Shown here in pieces: positions 26,532 through 40,600 of a DNA stretch of 64,000 bases; the stretch's first letter is position 1; each line of letters starts with the position of its first letter. The DNA comes from Aquimarina sp. BL5 (GTDB taxonomy: Bacteria > Bacteroidota > Bacteroidia > Flavobacteriales > Flavobacteriaceae). The notes beneath the pieces were generated by a model. It made no database searches and was not told where the DNA came from. It saw only the letters and a program-made list of their open reading frames with translations. Both the position numbers and the translations under genes were made by a program. The stretch spans positions 3,309,501 through 3,373,500 of the forward strand of contig NZ_CP031963.1 in NCBI RefSeq assembly GCF_003443675.1. The letters run 5' to 3'.

Positions 26532-28664
26532 TTAAAACTTAGTATGAAATCTTGTTAACATATATTGTTTTATTCCTACCCAGATATAATACCATTTTGG
26601 TACATTGACCACTTTATCGAGTCCTTCAATCAGCTGTTTTGCTTCCTTGTCAGACATATTTAAAGGAGGTAACATTCTTCCGTAATATGTTATTATCTTA
26701 CCTTTTTTATAAAAAATATGCGTAATTATGTTGCTAATTCTGGAAAAAGAAAAGAATTTAAAAGGATATTTTTTCATATTAAGATTAAACCTGATGTGTA
26801 ATCCTGACATTTCTACATTTCGATAGTATGGCGAATTCGCAAAAATCTTTTCTATACTTGTCTTAAGATATAAAGATTGCTTTTTCACATTTTCTGAGAT
26901 ATTATTTTCTTCTAGAGTATTTAGTACATTCCCTGCTAGATGAGCTGCAAGCTGATTTTTAAATATTTCTTCATAAAAACAAACAACTTTATTATTAGTA
27001 TTAACAGCTCTTTTGTAGACACCCTCGGACATCATTGTTAAAGATACTGGGAGAGTCATATTACTTAATGCTTTTGAAAAAGTTATAATATCCGGTTTTA
27101 TTTTAGTTTGATGAATACTCAAAAAATTCCCTGTTCTATATACGCCATGAAGAATTTCATCTACACCTATCAAATAGTTGAAAGTTTCTTTATATTTATT
27201 AAGTAGGGATATTAAATCTGGTGGTAGTTTTAATAAAACACCACCCTGGATGTACTCGAACCATACCAGAGCTACTTCATTTGTTTTTAATACTTTTTCT
27301 AAATCATACCTAGCAGAACCCGCAAAAGGGTTGATCATCTCTACTTCTGCATATAAAGGTTCAAAATTACTATGATCATCAGAAGTACCATTAATAGCTA
27401 CCAATGTTTTACCTGCATAGTTTCCGCTAAATACAACTATTTTCTTTTTTCCTTTGTTAGCTAACAATGCCATGATAATGGCAGTTTCTACAGCACTGGC
27501 TCCACTATTCCCCATAAAACCAACATCTAACCCTGTCTGTTGTGCCATAGATGCCTCAAGAGAAGCAAAATAGTCCACATTAACATTATGTTTGTCAATA
27601 ACCTCAGTAATTATTTCATCCCTATTATGTCCTATCAGATTACATCCAGAGCCTCCTACACAATCTAAATATTGTTTTTGACTTGGTTTCTTTTCTTTAT
27701 TAGTATAAAATTGTGATCCCGAAACCTTTTTAAAATTCATTGGTGTAGTTGTCCTAAATAACACATTAGTATATCTATTGATATAAGATGCTGCCATTTT
27801 ATACTTAGCTCCAGAAGATGTTTCCACCTTCTTAAATTTTTTGAGATACTTTTTTTTATGGAACTCCATAAATTCCTTCCGAATTACTTTTCTAACATAG
27901 CTCAAAACCATTCCATTACCTCCATATGTAGAGGAATGAGTTAAACAGGTATCCAAAGAGTTCCAGGGTTTATATATAGTATCTCTGGTTGAGAAAGCTC
28001 CGAAAGGAAACTGGTTATCACTCAATGCTTCTCCCCATACTACACAATCAAATTGTTGAAGGAAATTATCTCCAAAACTGTGTATTTTATTAATATCAAC
28101 CCCACTAAGATCTAATACTGTAACTATTTCCTTCCTTTTTATTTGTCTAATTATTTCAAAAACTTCTTTTTCATCGTTTTCTTGATAAATGGAGATTAGA
28201 ACTATTCCAGGATTATTTTTTTCAATCGATTCCTGAATCATTTTTAGTCTTGTATAAAAAGTAATTCCAGGAATTAATGCTTTTTCACAACCTTCCTGTA
28301 GTGGATCAAACAAAAACTGATAACGTTGTCCAGCATCGTAAAAAACTACTTCCCCTTCTTCTTTTTTATAAATTTCCTTTGAGGCAGTACGAGCTATTTT
28401 TATGGCTCCATGAATGGCTTCGAGATAAGAATTAGCAAAAAAGGTTTTATATTTTTCCCGTTTTTGATAATTATTAATAATCTCGCAGAGCATAAAGGCA
28501 ACTTGAACCGTTTCTTCAAACACTGGGTTAATAGATGATAAAAAGGTTGGTGCCTTGCGACTGATTCGATTCTTAATATGATCTAACTGCTCTTCAGAAG
28601 CTTGTCTTAAGATAGGTGCCGTCGTCTTAATCTTGGGATACCCAAAAATTAACTGATCTTCCAT
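26532..28664 (-). CDS. Fused double-domain class III aminotransferase
   Basis: 710 residues, about 1.6 times a usual class III enzyme. The C-terminal half (~320-690) has the PLP residues Asp502 (IGVDEILHGVYRTG) and the Schiff-base Lys531 (ITFSKALSN). Where family members have TxxGN, which donates a Thr to the phosphate of the partner's PLP, it reads EIFKN (Glu566). The N-terminal half (~50-290) is a shortened copy with Asp185 (VLDLSG). Its Lys position is Glu212 (WGEALSDN), but it keeps HSSTYGGN with Thr246. Each half thus keeps what the other lost, which suggests an intramolecular pseudo-dimer with one working site. The gene overlaps the NRPS4 3' end by 38 nt. Because NRPS4 ends in a reductase domain, the likely role is amination of the released aldehyde. 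Confidence 0.82.
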   Translation of the reverse strand: MEDQLIFGYPKIKTTAPILRQASEEQLDHIKNRISRKAPTFLSSINPVFEETVQVAFMLCEIINNYQKREKYKTFFANSYLEAIHGAIKIARTASKEIYKKEEGEVVFYDAGQRYQFLFDPLQEGCEKALIPGITFYTRLKMIQESIEKNNPGIVLISIYQENDEKEVFEIIRQIKRKEIVTVLDLSGVDINKIHSFGDNFLQQFDCVVWGEALSDNQFPFGAFSTRDTIYKPWNSLDTCLTHSSTYGGNGMVLSYVRKVIRKEFMEFHKKKYLKKFKKVETSSGAKYKMAASYINRYTNVLFRTTTPMNFKKVSGSQFYTNKEKKPSQKQYLDCVGGSGCNLIGHNRDEIITEVIDKHNVNVDYFASLEASMAQQTGLDVGFMGNSGASAVETAIIMALLANKGKKKIVVFSGNYAGKTLVAINGTSDDHSNFEPLYAEVEMINPFAGSARYDLEKVLKTNEVALVWFEYIQGGVLLKLPPDLISLLNKYKETFNYLIGVDEILHGVYRTGNFLSIHQTKIKPDIITFSKALSNMTLPVSLTMMSEGVYKRAVNTNNKVVCFYEEIFKNQLAAHLAGNVLNTLEENNISENVKKQSLYLKTSIEKIFANSPYYRNVEMSGLHIRFNLNMKKYPFKFFSFSRISNIITHIFYKKGKIITYYGRMLPPLNMSDKEAKQLIEGLDKVVNVPKWYYIWVGIKQYMLTRFHTKF

Positions 28665-31600
28665 AATCTAACATTAGTTTTATTTCTTTGTCTTTTACCT
28701 GATTCCACTTGAATCCGACTTTATTTAAAATATATTCAGTTTCCTCACTACAAACCACATGCAGTGCTCTTTGTTCTTGTTCGGCATCAAAAATGTTTAA
28801 ATGAAGTAGAAATCGATTGATGAGTTCAGTATACTGGTCATATTTTATGAATACATTTTCTAAAAATTCTCTGGCATCTAAAGCCTCAACCTTAAAATTG
28901 TTTCTGTTTAATGCTTTTACAAAATTTTTATTGGGTAATAGGTATTCATTTTTTAAGTGGAAATTTCTATTCTGAAGTGCTTTTTTATCAAACAATTTTA
29001 TAATTCCTTCAGCGACTTTGTCTATGCACGAGATTTCAAAATTGATGTCACTATCAATTACAGCTTCAAGAAATAAATTTGCTCTTATTTGATTATAAAA
29101 TGCATTGTTTTCGATGTTCTCCTGAAATTTACCTGTCTTACTATGGTAACTCAAATTTCCTACTCTATAAATATTTACCTGTATGCCATCTTTTCTTGCG
29201 ACGTCAAATATCCTATCTGCTTCGAATTTACTTTTTGTATAATTATTAAGATGATGTTGGTTTGTATCCGTTTCCCGTTCTGTAAATATGACATTAAGCC
29301 CCTCATCCTCAATATCTCCATCTACATATCCTGCTATACTCAATGTTGAAACATGATGAATTGTTTTTTGTTTTTTGAAAGTTGAAAAATCAATAATTCT
29401 ATTGATAGGATGTGTATTCACATTCATGAATTCCTCCAGCTCTCCATAGTGCTTTACATTTGCTGCACAATTGATTATTGTGTCCGAAACTTCTGCCAAA
29501 TCTTGATATGTAGATTCATCTAATCCAAACATATCCTGGCTGATATCCCCTTTATACACTTGTATCCTATTTTTAAAACTAGTTATATCTTCTTCAAAAT
29601 AAAATTGAAATTTGGTATGGAGTTTTTCAAACGCTTTTTGCTGATTTTCTGCCCTAACAATTACTGTTACTATTTCTTTTCGTGTATATAAAAGTTCATA
29701 CAACACATGAATACCTAAATACCCAGTTGCTCCAAACAAAAGTACATTCTCATAATCCAATCGTTCTTTATAATTAATTTTTCTGAGACCTTTAATTTGA
29801 CTCAAATACGCTTTCTTTTGTTTTTTAATTTTGGTTTCATTTTCTTTCTTTTGTTTTTTGATTTCCTTAGAAGCTACCTGTTCTGCTAATTCCTGAACTT
29901 TTAATTTGGTTATATATGACTCCAGTTTATTCTTTAAATAGTTCTTTTCATAACTTATATTTTCTACCAGCTCCTGAATTGTCTGATATTGGAATATATC
30001 ATTGATATCTACCTCAAAGTATTCTTGAAGTTTAGCAACCAATTTTATTGCGAGTATAGAGTTTCCACCTCTTTCGAAGAAATTGTCACGAATACCAATT
30101 TTTTCTGTCTGTAAAACTTCAGCCCAGATGGATGCTACTTGTTGTTCTATATTGTTTCTTGGTGCGATAAAATTATTCGTGTTAAAAGTTGCGATATTTG
30201 GCTCTGGTAGTGCTTTCCTATTTATTTTCCCATTAATTGTTAGTGGAAAAGATTCCATTTCTACAAATAATTGAGGTATCATATAATCAGGGAGTTTTTT
30301 CTTTAATGAGTTTTTAATTATACTTAGTTCAATATCATTGCTTATAGAGATGTAGGCAACAAGTGTTTTGATGTTTCCTTTTTCTTTTATTAATACTACT
30401 GCTTGTTTTATTAAATCAAGCTCTTCTAATTCTAATTCAATCTCACTTAATTCTACCCGATATCCTCTTATTTTTACTTGTGTATCTTTTCTTCCTATAA
30501 ACTCTATTCTTCCATCTGGCATCCATCGTGCTAAATCTCCTGTTCTATATAATTTTGATTTATTATCAGGGTCAAAAGGATTCGTAATAAATTTTTCCTC
30601 TGTTAATTTATCCTGATTTAGATAACCTCTTGCCACTTGTGTTCCTGAAACACATAATTCTCCTAAAACTCCAATAGCGCATAACTGATCAGACTCATTC
30701 AGTATATAAACTTCTACATTATAAAGAGGTTTACCAATGGTTATCTTATCTTCTAATGTGATTGGATTAGTAGACATAGCAATACCTATGGTATTTTCTG
30801 TAGGTCCATAGCCATTAACTACTTGTACTCCTTTTTTGTTTAATTTTTTAGCAACTTCTTTATTGAGTGCTTCTCCTGCTGATAGAATAATTTTTAAACT
30901 ACCTAAATCATCTGATAACTCTGTCTGATAACTAGGAGGAAGTGTTGCTATAGTTATCTTTTTTTCTAATAAAATATTGATTAATTTGGTTTTAGAATAA
31001 ATATCTTCTTTACTAACCATAACTAGAGAGGCACCTGTGTTTATAGCTGTAAAGAGTTCTGACACAAATGCATCAAATGCAAAAGATGCGAATTGTAATA
31101 TCGTATCTTCTTTCGTAATTGACATTAATTCTATCTGATTACAAACCAAATTAGTTACTCCAAAGTGCTCAATCATCACTCCTTTAGGTTTACCCGTTGT
31201 ACCTGAAGTATAAATAATGTAAGCTAATTGGTCACTAGTTATATTTACCTCTTTTGAGATAGGGTTTGTATATGTTAACTTTTCTTCTACATCATCTGTA
31301 TCTATATAATGATAATAAGAAAGCGGTAATTTTGTAAATGTATCTGCTAATTCAGAATGCGTTATAATTCTTTTCGCTTGTATATCTTCTAAGATATAAT
31401 GGATTCTTTCTATCGGATATTGAGGGTCAATGGGTACATACGCAGCGCCTATTTTAAGAATTCCCAAAATAGCAGTTATCATATCCAATGATCGTTCTGT
31501 ACAAATAGGTATCAATTCGTTTTCTATAGCTCCAGATTCCCATAACATGTTTGCAAACTGATCCGATCTCGTATCTAACTCTTTATAAGTAAGCTCTTTA

Positions 31601-34600
31601 TTGCCAAAATATAATGCAACAAGATTAGGTGTGTATAGAGTTTGTTTTTTAAATAAATCTATTACAGTTTCTTTTGGATATTCCTTCTTTCTATTATTAA
31701 ATTCATGTAGTATTTTATGTTTTTCTGAAGGAGTTACCATCTGAAATTTGTCCAAACTTTCATCAGGATTAGTAAGTATTTCATCAATCAAAATTTTATA
31801 ATGTTCCGCAATCTTATGTATTGTTTCTTGAGCAAAAAGTGCTGTACAATACTCGAACATTACAAATAAACCCCCTTGATTTTCTGTTATACTACAAGTA
31901 AGGTCAAAGGTAGAATTAGTGTTTTCTATAGGTAAGGGAGAGATTTTTGATGACCCAAGATTAATTTCTTCTATTTGCTCATTGTTTTGCATAATGAACA
32001 TTATCTGAAATAATGGGTTTCTACTTCTATCTCTTTCTACTACTAATTCGCTTACTATTTTCTCGAAAGGGACATCCTGATATTCTAAAGCCTCTGTAGT
32101 TGTTTTTTTAACAATTTCTAAATATTCTGAAAAACTCATTTTACCATCTAGGATACTTCTTATCACTACAGTATTTGCAAAATATCCTATTAAATTGGCT
32201 ATTTCTCTCTGTGAGCGATTTGCAACCGGAGTTCCTATACTAATATCCTGTTGACCAGAATAACGATATAGTAATACTTTGAAAACTCCCAATAACCCCA
32301 TAAACAGGGTAGCATTGTTCTTGGTAAAATATTGTTTTAAAGATATTGTTATATCTAAAGGAATTTCAAAATGATATGATGCACCTTCTGTTTGTTGTAT
32401 TGGTGGTCTAAGATAATCTGTCGACAAGATATATGGAGTGGCTCCATTTAATTGTTCTATCCAATAATGCAATTTATTATTTAATGTAGATCCTGATAAG
32501 TGTTGTCGTTGCCAAATACTGTAATCCAAATATTGAATTGGAAGTTTAGACAAATTGTTATTCTCATTTTCGATTCCTTCCTGATAATAATACTCTAATT
32601 CTTTTATAAAAATTGGTACAGACCATCCATCAGATGAAATGTGATGAAATACAAAGGTCAAAATAAAAACATTATTTTCTACAGGTATAATATCTGTTCT
32701 TAATTTGAAATCTACTGCTAAATCAAAAGGCTTAGTGATTATTGTTTTAATTTTATCATTTAAGAATTCAGTATTATCCTCTATCTTATGATGAATAGTA
32801 ATATTATAGTAGTTCTCATCTAAAAGTTCTTGATAGGCCACTCCTTCTTTTTCGACAAATATGGTTCGTAAGGCTTCGTGGCGATTAAGAACTTTTTTAA
32901 TAGATGTTAACAACACTTCGTCATCCAGTATACCTTCTACTTTTAAAACAATAGGACTGTGATAAGCTACAGTACCTGCTAATTGATCTATAAACCATAG
33001 TCTTTCTTGTGAAAAGGAGAGAGGAATATTCTCTTTTCTATCTTGTTTGTGAATTTTTGGTAATTGTATGGCTTGTTTGTTTTCGATGTACTTGGCCATT
33101 TCTTTTAATACAGGGTATTGAAATACAGTTTCTACTCCTAAATCTATTTTCAATGTTTCCCGTAACTGACTTATAAGTCTAATCGCAAGTATTGAATGTC
33201 CTCCTTGTTCGAAGAAATTATCTTCTATCCCAATTGAATCTATTTTTAATACATCTTCCCATATAACTATAAGTTGACTCTCTGCGGCAGTATACTCAAT
33301 AGATAGTACTGATTCAATTTCTTGATTGCCTGGTTTTGGCAGTGCTTTACGGTCTATCTTACCATTAGGAGTTAGCGGAAATGACTCTAACTGAATAATA
33401 AACGATGGAATCATATACTTAGGTAACAAACCCTCCAATTCTGATTCTAGTAATAGCTTGTCAAACTTGTCGGAACAAACTACATAGCTTATCAAACGTT
33501 TACCTCCACTAGGATCTGAATCTGCTAATACCAATGACTGATCCACCATTTCTAAAGATTGCAACCCAGATTCTACATCGCCTAACTCTATGCGATAACC
33601 TCGGATTTTTACCTGGTTATCCTTACGGCCAATAAAATCAATGCTACCATCTCTTAACCATCTTCCCAAATCTCCTGTACAATACAAAACACCTTCGCCA
33701 AAAGGATTATCAATAAAACGTTCTTTAGCTAATTTTTCTTTATTCAAATATCCCGCAGAAACACCATCTCCTCCTATACATATCTCTCCTGTTACTCCTA
33801 TCCCACATAATTGAAAACTATTATTGACTATATATATCTGAGTGTTGCTGAGAGGAGAACCTATTGGAACACAATTCTCAGACAATGAATCAATCAATTG
33901 ACTAGTGGCGTATACAACGGTCTCTGTTGGACCATATACATGTACTAATCTGTTAGGCCCCATCACATCTAACGCTCTATTTACATGATCTACAGATACT
34001 AACTCTCCTCCAAATAATAGCCTACGAACTCCCGACAAGCTGCTTACATTATAATCTACCAAAGCATTGAATAAAGCTGTTGTTAAAAAACATACATCTA
34101 TATTTTGTGTTACCAAAACCTCAGATATTCTAATGGCGCTAGAAGCATCCTTATCCTCTATTAAGTGCAATGTTCCTCCCCGCAATAAACAACTAAAGAT
34201 CTCATAAATAGATCCATCAAAAGCAAAATTAGACCATTGTAAAACTCGGTCTCCAGATTCTATGCTTATACAGCCTCCATCATACACTAATTTCATGATG
34301 TTTTTGTGAGTTACCTTAACCCCTTTGGGAACTCCCGTACTTCCGGAAGTATACATAATATACGCCAAAGAATCTTGTACAAGATTTACATTGAATAATT
34401 CAAATTCATCTATCTTAATTTCATCAATTGGTATAAAATCAAAGTCTTTAAGATCCTTTTCTATAATCAACGAAATATCTGTGTACAATATCTTTTCTAT
34501 ACCCGCGTCTTCTAAAATATAATTTAGACGTTGTGTAGGGTAAGCATTATGTAAAGGAACATAGACTCCTCCACTTCTTAATACTCCTAAAATACCCACA

Positions 34601-37600
34601 ATCATATCTATTCCCCTTTTAGCTAAAATCCCCACATTGTTTCCTATAACATCATTATCAGATTGTAAACGACTAGCTAATGCTCCTGAACGAATCCATA
34701 AATCTTTATAACTTATTTGCTCTTCGTTATGCGTTAATGCTATCCCATCTGGATTTTGATGTACTTGCTCATTCAAAATATCAATTACTGTTCTTGTGGA
34801 TGGATAAGTAGTTCTCGTTTGATTAAAAGAACTTAACAATTTAGCCTCTGAGTTTGATAGATAATTAACATCCTGAAGTGTTTGGACTTCCAGAATTTGT
34901 TGTAAGACCTGATCAAAGTGAGATTTTATTTGTGAAACTGTAGCATCCGACAAGATTTTTGAGTTATACTTAAATCCCACCTCCAAGTTATTTGGTGACA
35001 AATGAGAAGATATCGATAATGCGTAGTTTGTCTGTTCATCAGCCAGAATATTTTCTATGACCAGATCTGACTGAATCGAAGTTACATTATCTATTGGGTA
35101 ATTCTCAAAAACTAAAATACTATCAAATAAACTTCCAGTAAACCCTTTTTCGCTTTGAATATCAGCAAGAGAATGATATCCATATTCTTCTCTTGAAACA
35201 GCATAGGTTTGTTGAATCGACTGTAGCCAATCAATACAACTTTGATCATTTTCAATTCTGGTACATAAAGGGATCGTATTAATGTATAATCCTACTCTAG
35301 ATTCAATATTTTCTATTGATGAAGGTCTTCCGGAAATTACTGTACCAAAGACCACCATATTATTATCGGTATATCGGGATAATAAATATGCCCAAACTCC
35401 TTGCAAAATAGTATTAACGGTTATACGATTTGATTTGGCAAAAGATTCTAAACTATCCACAAACACTGAATCTTTAGCTAGAGTAACTGTTGTATTACCG
35501 AATATTTTATTGGTGATACTGGTATCTACAAATGGTAATAATGAAGGGGCTTCTACTTCTTTTAGATACTCTTTCCAATAATGGACAAGATCATACTTAG
35601 ACTTGTTATTCAGATATTTAATATAGTCTTTATAACCATCTTTATAATTCCTGTTTTTTATATCACCTTTATTTAATCCTGTGTAAATAGATAGCATTTC
35701 GCCCAGAATTACAGGCAATGACCATCCATCTAATAATATATGATGATTGGTAAAAATCATTTTGGTTCTCTGATCTTCTAAATGCACAAGCGTGAGTCGT
35801 ATTAAAGGAGGATTTTGCAGGTCAAACGGTTTTTTTGCATCTTCTTCTATAAAGCTTACAACTGCTTTTTCCTGTTCTGGTTTTTCCAAATGCGTATAAT
35901 CCAATATCGTAACAGGAACTTTTACCTGCTCATATACACATTGTACCGGTACTTCAAAAACATTATGGAAAAATGCTGTTCTTAATGCACTATGTTTATC
36001 ACTTAGTATCCTCCAGGATTCTTCAAAACGCTTCAGATCTAATGAACCTATCAAATCCAAACTCATTTGCACTACATAAGCGTTGGCATTAGCCTTATAT
36101 AAACTATGAAACAGCATTCCTTCCTGTAGTGGACTTAGCTCATAAATATCTTCAATAGATAAGTTACTTTCTTGATTTTGAATAAAATCATTAAGCCCTA
36201 TCATATCTATCTTACCACTAAGACCATAATCATGTGGTGTTTTAATTGGTGCCTCAATCCTTGAACACAACTCAATTATCTCACATAAGTTTTGTTTAAA
36301 GGTTTCTGCCAATTTAATAATAGTATTGTCTTCAAATCGATTGGCATCATAACTCCAGACAAGTTGTAAGGTTTCATTTATAACACTACCATTAATACCT
36401 AGTTTAGTAGAGTTTTTATTTTCTAAACTAATATCTTCTCCTTTGGATTCTTTGGCAAATGAGAAAATATCATTATCTACATTTGTCTGAAATTGCCCTA
36501 AATAATTAAATATTATTTCTTCTATATTTTCTGACAACTCATCTCTAATCTCCTTATCTTGATGAAGGTATCTTAGTACTCCATATCCTATTCCTTTATT
36601 GGGGATCGAACGTAATGTTTCTTTTACATCTATAATGGTTTCCAAGATCCCTTTTGGGTTTTTAGCAAGCGAAACCGGAAATAATGTTGTAAACCAGCCT
36701 ACAGTATGACTTGTATCCATATTATCAAACAATTCTTCTCTTCCGTGTCCTTCTAATCCAATTCTTATATGGGATCTTTCTGTCCAGTCACATAAAGAAA
36801 TGATAAGGGCAGATAACAGCAAGTCATTTATTTCTGTTCCTATTGCCTGATGACATTCTTTTAATAGGGTACTAGTACGGTTTTTATCTAACTTAATGGC
36901 ATAGGTTTTGGTTTCGGAAAAAGTAGTAATACCTTTATAATCTTTGTCAACGGGAAGTGTGTTTTTATGAGTTAAAACAGATTTCCAAAAAGGTCTTTCT
37001 GATTGTATAAAATTACTTTGCGCATACTCCGATAGTTGTTTTTGCCAATCTCTGTAGGAAGTAGTTTTAAAATAGTTTAGTTCGGATTGATCATTATACA
37101 AATCCAGTATGTAGTTTGATAAATCTTCCAGGATCAACCTCCAGGAAACACCATCAACAACCATATGATGAATAGTAATAAAAAGCCTATTACCCTCTTG
37201 ATTTTCTGGAGTTTGAATCCAAACAAACTTTGCTAAATCCTGAACTAGAGATAATGATGATTGATAAGAAGTGCAGATCACTTGAATGTGCTCTTGCTGA
37301 TTTTGTTTTACATCTACATATTCTGTATATAAAACAGGGATAGTTTCTGTAAAGGTTCCTATATATTTTCCTTCTTGTTTTTTATATTGTAACCTTAAGC
37401 AATCATGTTGTTTGAATAGTATTTGTATTGCTTTTTCTATAAGAGCACCGGTATACTTCTTAGGAACTGTAACTAATACCGATTGGTTATAGTGATTTTT
37501 ATTATTTAGATCTTTTTCAAAAAATGAGGATTGAATCGGTAATAGGTCAATGTTTCCTTGAAGTGGTTCCTGATTTTTCTGAGTCGTACTATTGTTTTTC

Positions 37601-40600
37601 ACACAAATTGCCAGATCACGTATAACCTGGTATGCAAATACATCTCTTACTTTTAGAGAGTACCCTTTTTTTCTTGCTCTATTTATGAATTGAATAGCGA
37701 TAATGGAATCTCCTCCAAGAGTAAAAAAATTATCATTGACACCTACCTGATCAATATTTAATAGGTTTTGCCATATCTCTGCAAAATCCTTTTCTTCATT
37801 AGATTGAGGTGCTATATATTTTTCTCTTGCTAACGAATCAAAGTTAAGGTCGGGAAGTTGTTTTCTATCAACCTTACCGCTAGAAGTTAAAGGAAATTCT
37901 TCTATCTGAATATATAGACGAGGAATCATATACTCAGGTAGATATTCTTTAAGTTCATTTATTAATAAAGATGTATCAAGAACTTCATCTGATTTAATAT
38001 ATCCTATAAGCCTCTTAGTATTTAAAGAATCTTCTTTTACCGATACAATGGCTTGTTTTACTTTGGGTAATCGTTCGAGTTGTACTTCTATTTCTCCCAA
38101 TTCTATTCGATATCCTCTGATTTTTACCTGCGCATCTTTTCTTCCAACAAATTCAATATTACCATCAGGCAACCATTTTACAGTATCTCCTGTTCGATAT
38201 AAAAGACTGTCTATCCTTTCTTCAAAAGGGTTTTTAACAAATTTCTCTTCTGAAAGTTCTTTTCTATTATGATACCCTTCTGCTAGTTGGCTCCCTCCAA
38301 TACATAATTCTCCTTGTACACCAATTGGTACAGGAACTATAGAAGAATCAACTATGTATAATTTTACATTATGCAACGGTTTACCTATAGGAATGCTATT
38401 AGTTAGATAATTTTTCGAATTATCTATCGTATAATGACTAGTGTATACGGTATTTTCTGTAGGTCCGTATATATTTACCAATTGAGTTGACAAACCTAAA
38501 CTCTTATATTTTTCTATCAATAATGGAGGTAAAGCTTCTCCAGCCAAAAAAATATATTTTAAACTTGGAAACTCTACTGGATCATCTATGCTAGATAATG
38601 TATCCAAAAATGCTGAAAACAATGATGGCACCATCTGTAATTGTCTGATATTATAATTTTTAGTATAATCAATCAATTTCTGGACATCCTTATCATACTT
38701 TGTTGGATACATTACCAAAGTAGCTCCTCTTAATATCCATCCGAATATTTCATATATTGAAACATCAAAAGAAATTACAGTTTTAAAAAGTAGACGATCA
38801 TTATTATCCAATGGATAATTTACCGACATGGTATTTAATAATGTATGTAGTGATCTATGGGTTATCTGCACTCCTTTTGGGTTTCCAGTAGTTCCAGAAG
38901 TATAAATTACATAAGCAACCTGATCAGGTATTATCTCTTGTTTGGAGAAATTGATATGTTTATTTACGCTATCGTGTAATTCATCAAAATATAGCGTATT
39001 GATATTATCAAGATTTTGACATAAATCCTTCCACTTAGTAGTACTTATAATAATAGCCGCGTCTATGTCCTGTAAAATAAACTTCACTCTATCCAGAGGG
39101 TTTTTAGGGTCTACAGGTACATAAACTGCTCCTACTTTTAGAATTGCCAGTATACTAATAATCAAATCAGAAGATCTATCCATACATACTGGAATCATGT
39201 CTCCTTTTTCTACACCTTTACCGATTAAAATCTTTGCAAATTGATTAGACTTAAGATCAACTTCGCTATAAGAAGTTGATTTAGACTCATTAATTATAGC
39301 TTCTTTTTCTCCATAATACCGTAACTGTCTTTCAAAAACATCCAAAATAGTTTGATCAGGATATATAGCTTCATATTGATTAAATTCTTTAAGGATTTGG
39401 TTTTTTTCTTTATCAGAAAGAATCTCATAACTACTGATCTTATCCTTAGGAGCTGATACTATTGCTTCTAACAAGTTCTGAAAATGTGCCGCCATACGTA
39501 TGATCGTAGACTCATCGAATAAATCAGTACAATACTCAAACGAAAAACCAAGCTCATCTCCAGAATCAGCAGCATACAATGTCAAGTCCTCCTTTGCCAC
39601 AGCATAATCATAAGCCTCAATATCAACCTGAGATGAACCAAAACGAATATCCGATATACGATCATTATTCTGTAACACTAGCATGGTCTGAAATAAAGCT
39701 GACCTGCTCTGATCACGCTCCAATCCTATTTCACTTACTATTTTCTCAAAAGGAACCTCCTGATGATCATAAGCCAATAGTGTATCTAGTTTTACAGCCT
39801 GTAAAAACGAAGTGAAATCCTGATCACAATCCAACTGGGTACGAAGAGCCAATGTGTTTACAAAAAAACCTATCAAACCCTCTATCTCTTGATAACCCCT
39901 ATTCGCAACAGGCGTACCTACACAAATATCTTCCTGACCCGTATAACGATGCAATAGTATCGTATAACTCGACAGTAAAAACATAAATAAACTACAATCC
40001 TCTGATTGAACCAGATCCCGAATACATCTACTTAAGTTACTATCTATACTAAAAGAATAACTCGAACCACGAGTACTCTGAATTGAAGGACGAACATAAT
40101 CTGTGGGAAGCTCTAATACTGGAACACCTGACAAACGATCTTTCCAAAAAGACAATTGAGAAGATAACAAATCAACCTGAGAATCTGAACGTTGCCAAAT
40201 ACTATAATCCGAATACTGAATCGGTAAATCTGGTAAATCAAAGGATGCTCCTGCTAATAAATTATTATAAAAATACTGAAGCTCATTAAACAAAATAGGA
40301 ATCGACCAACCGTCTGAAGCAATATGATGTAATACTAATACAAGAGCATATTGATCCAAACCTAAATCATAAACACCGACACGAAGCATATAATCTCCAC
40401 TCAAATCAAACGGTCTTGCTATAAATGAACTAGTATTATTAGTAAGCAAACTCTCATCGATCTTTCCTAAATCCATACATCTAAAATCTGATGAAGGTTT
40501 TAACTCCTGATATGCAACTCCATCTTCTTCACTAATAACAGTACGAAGTGCCTGATGACGATCAATCAAAGACTGAAAAGACTTCTCTAAAATATCAATG

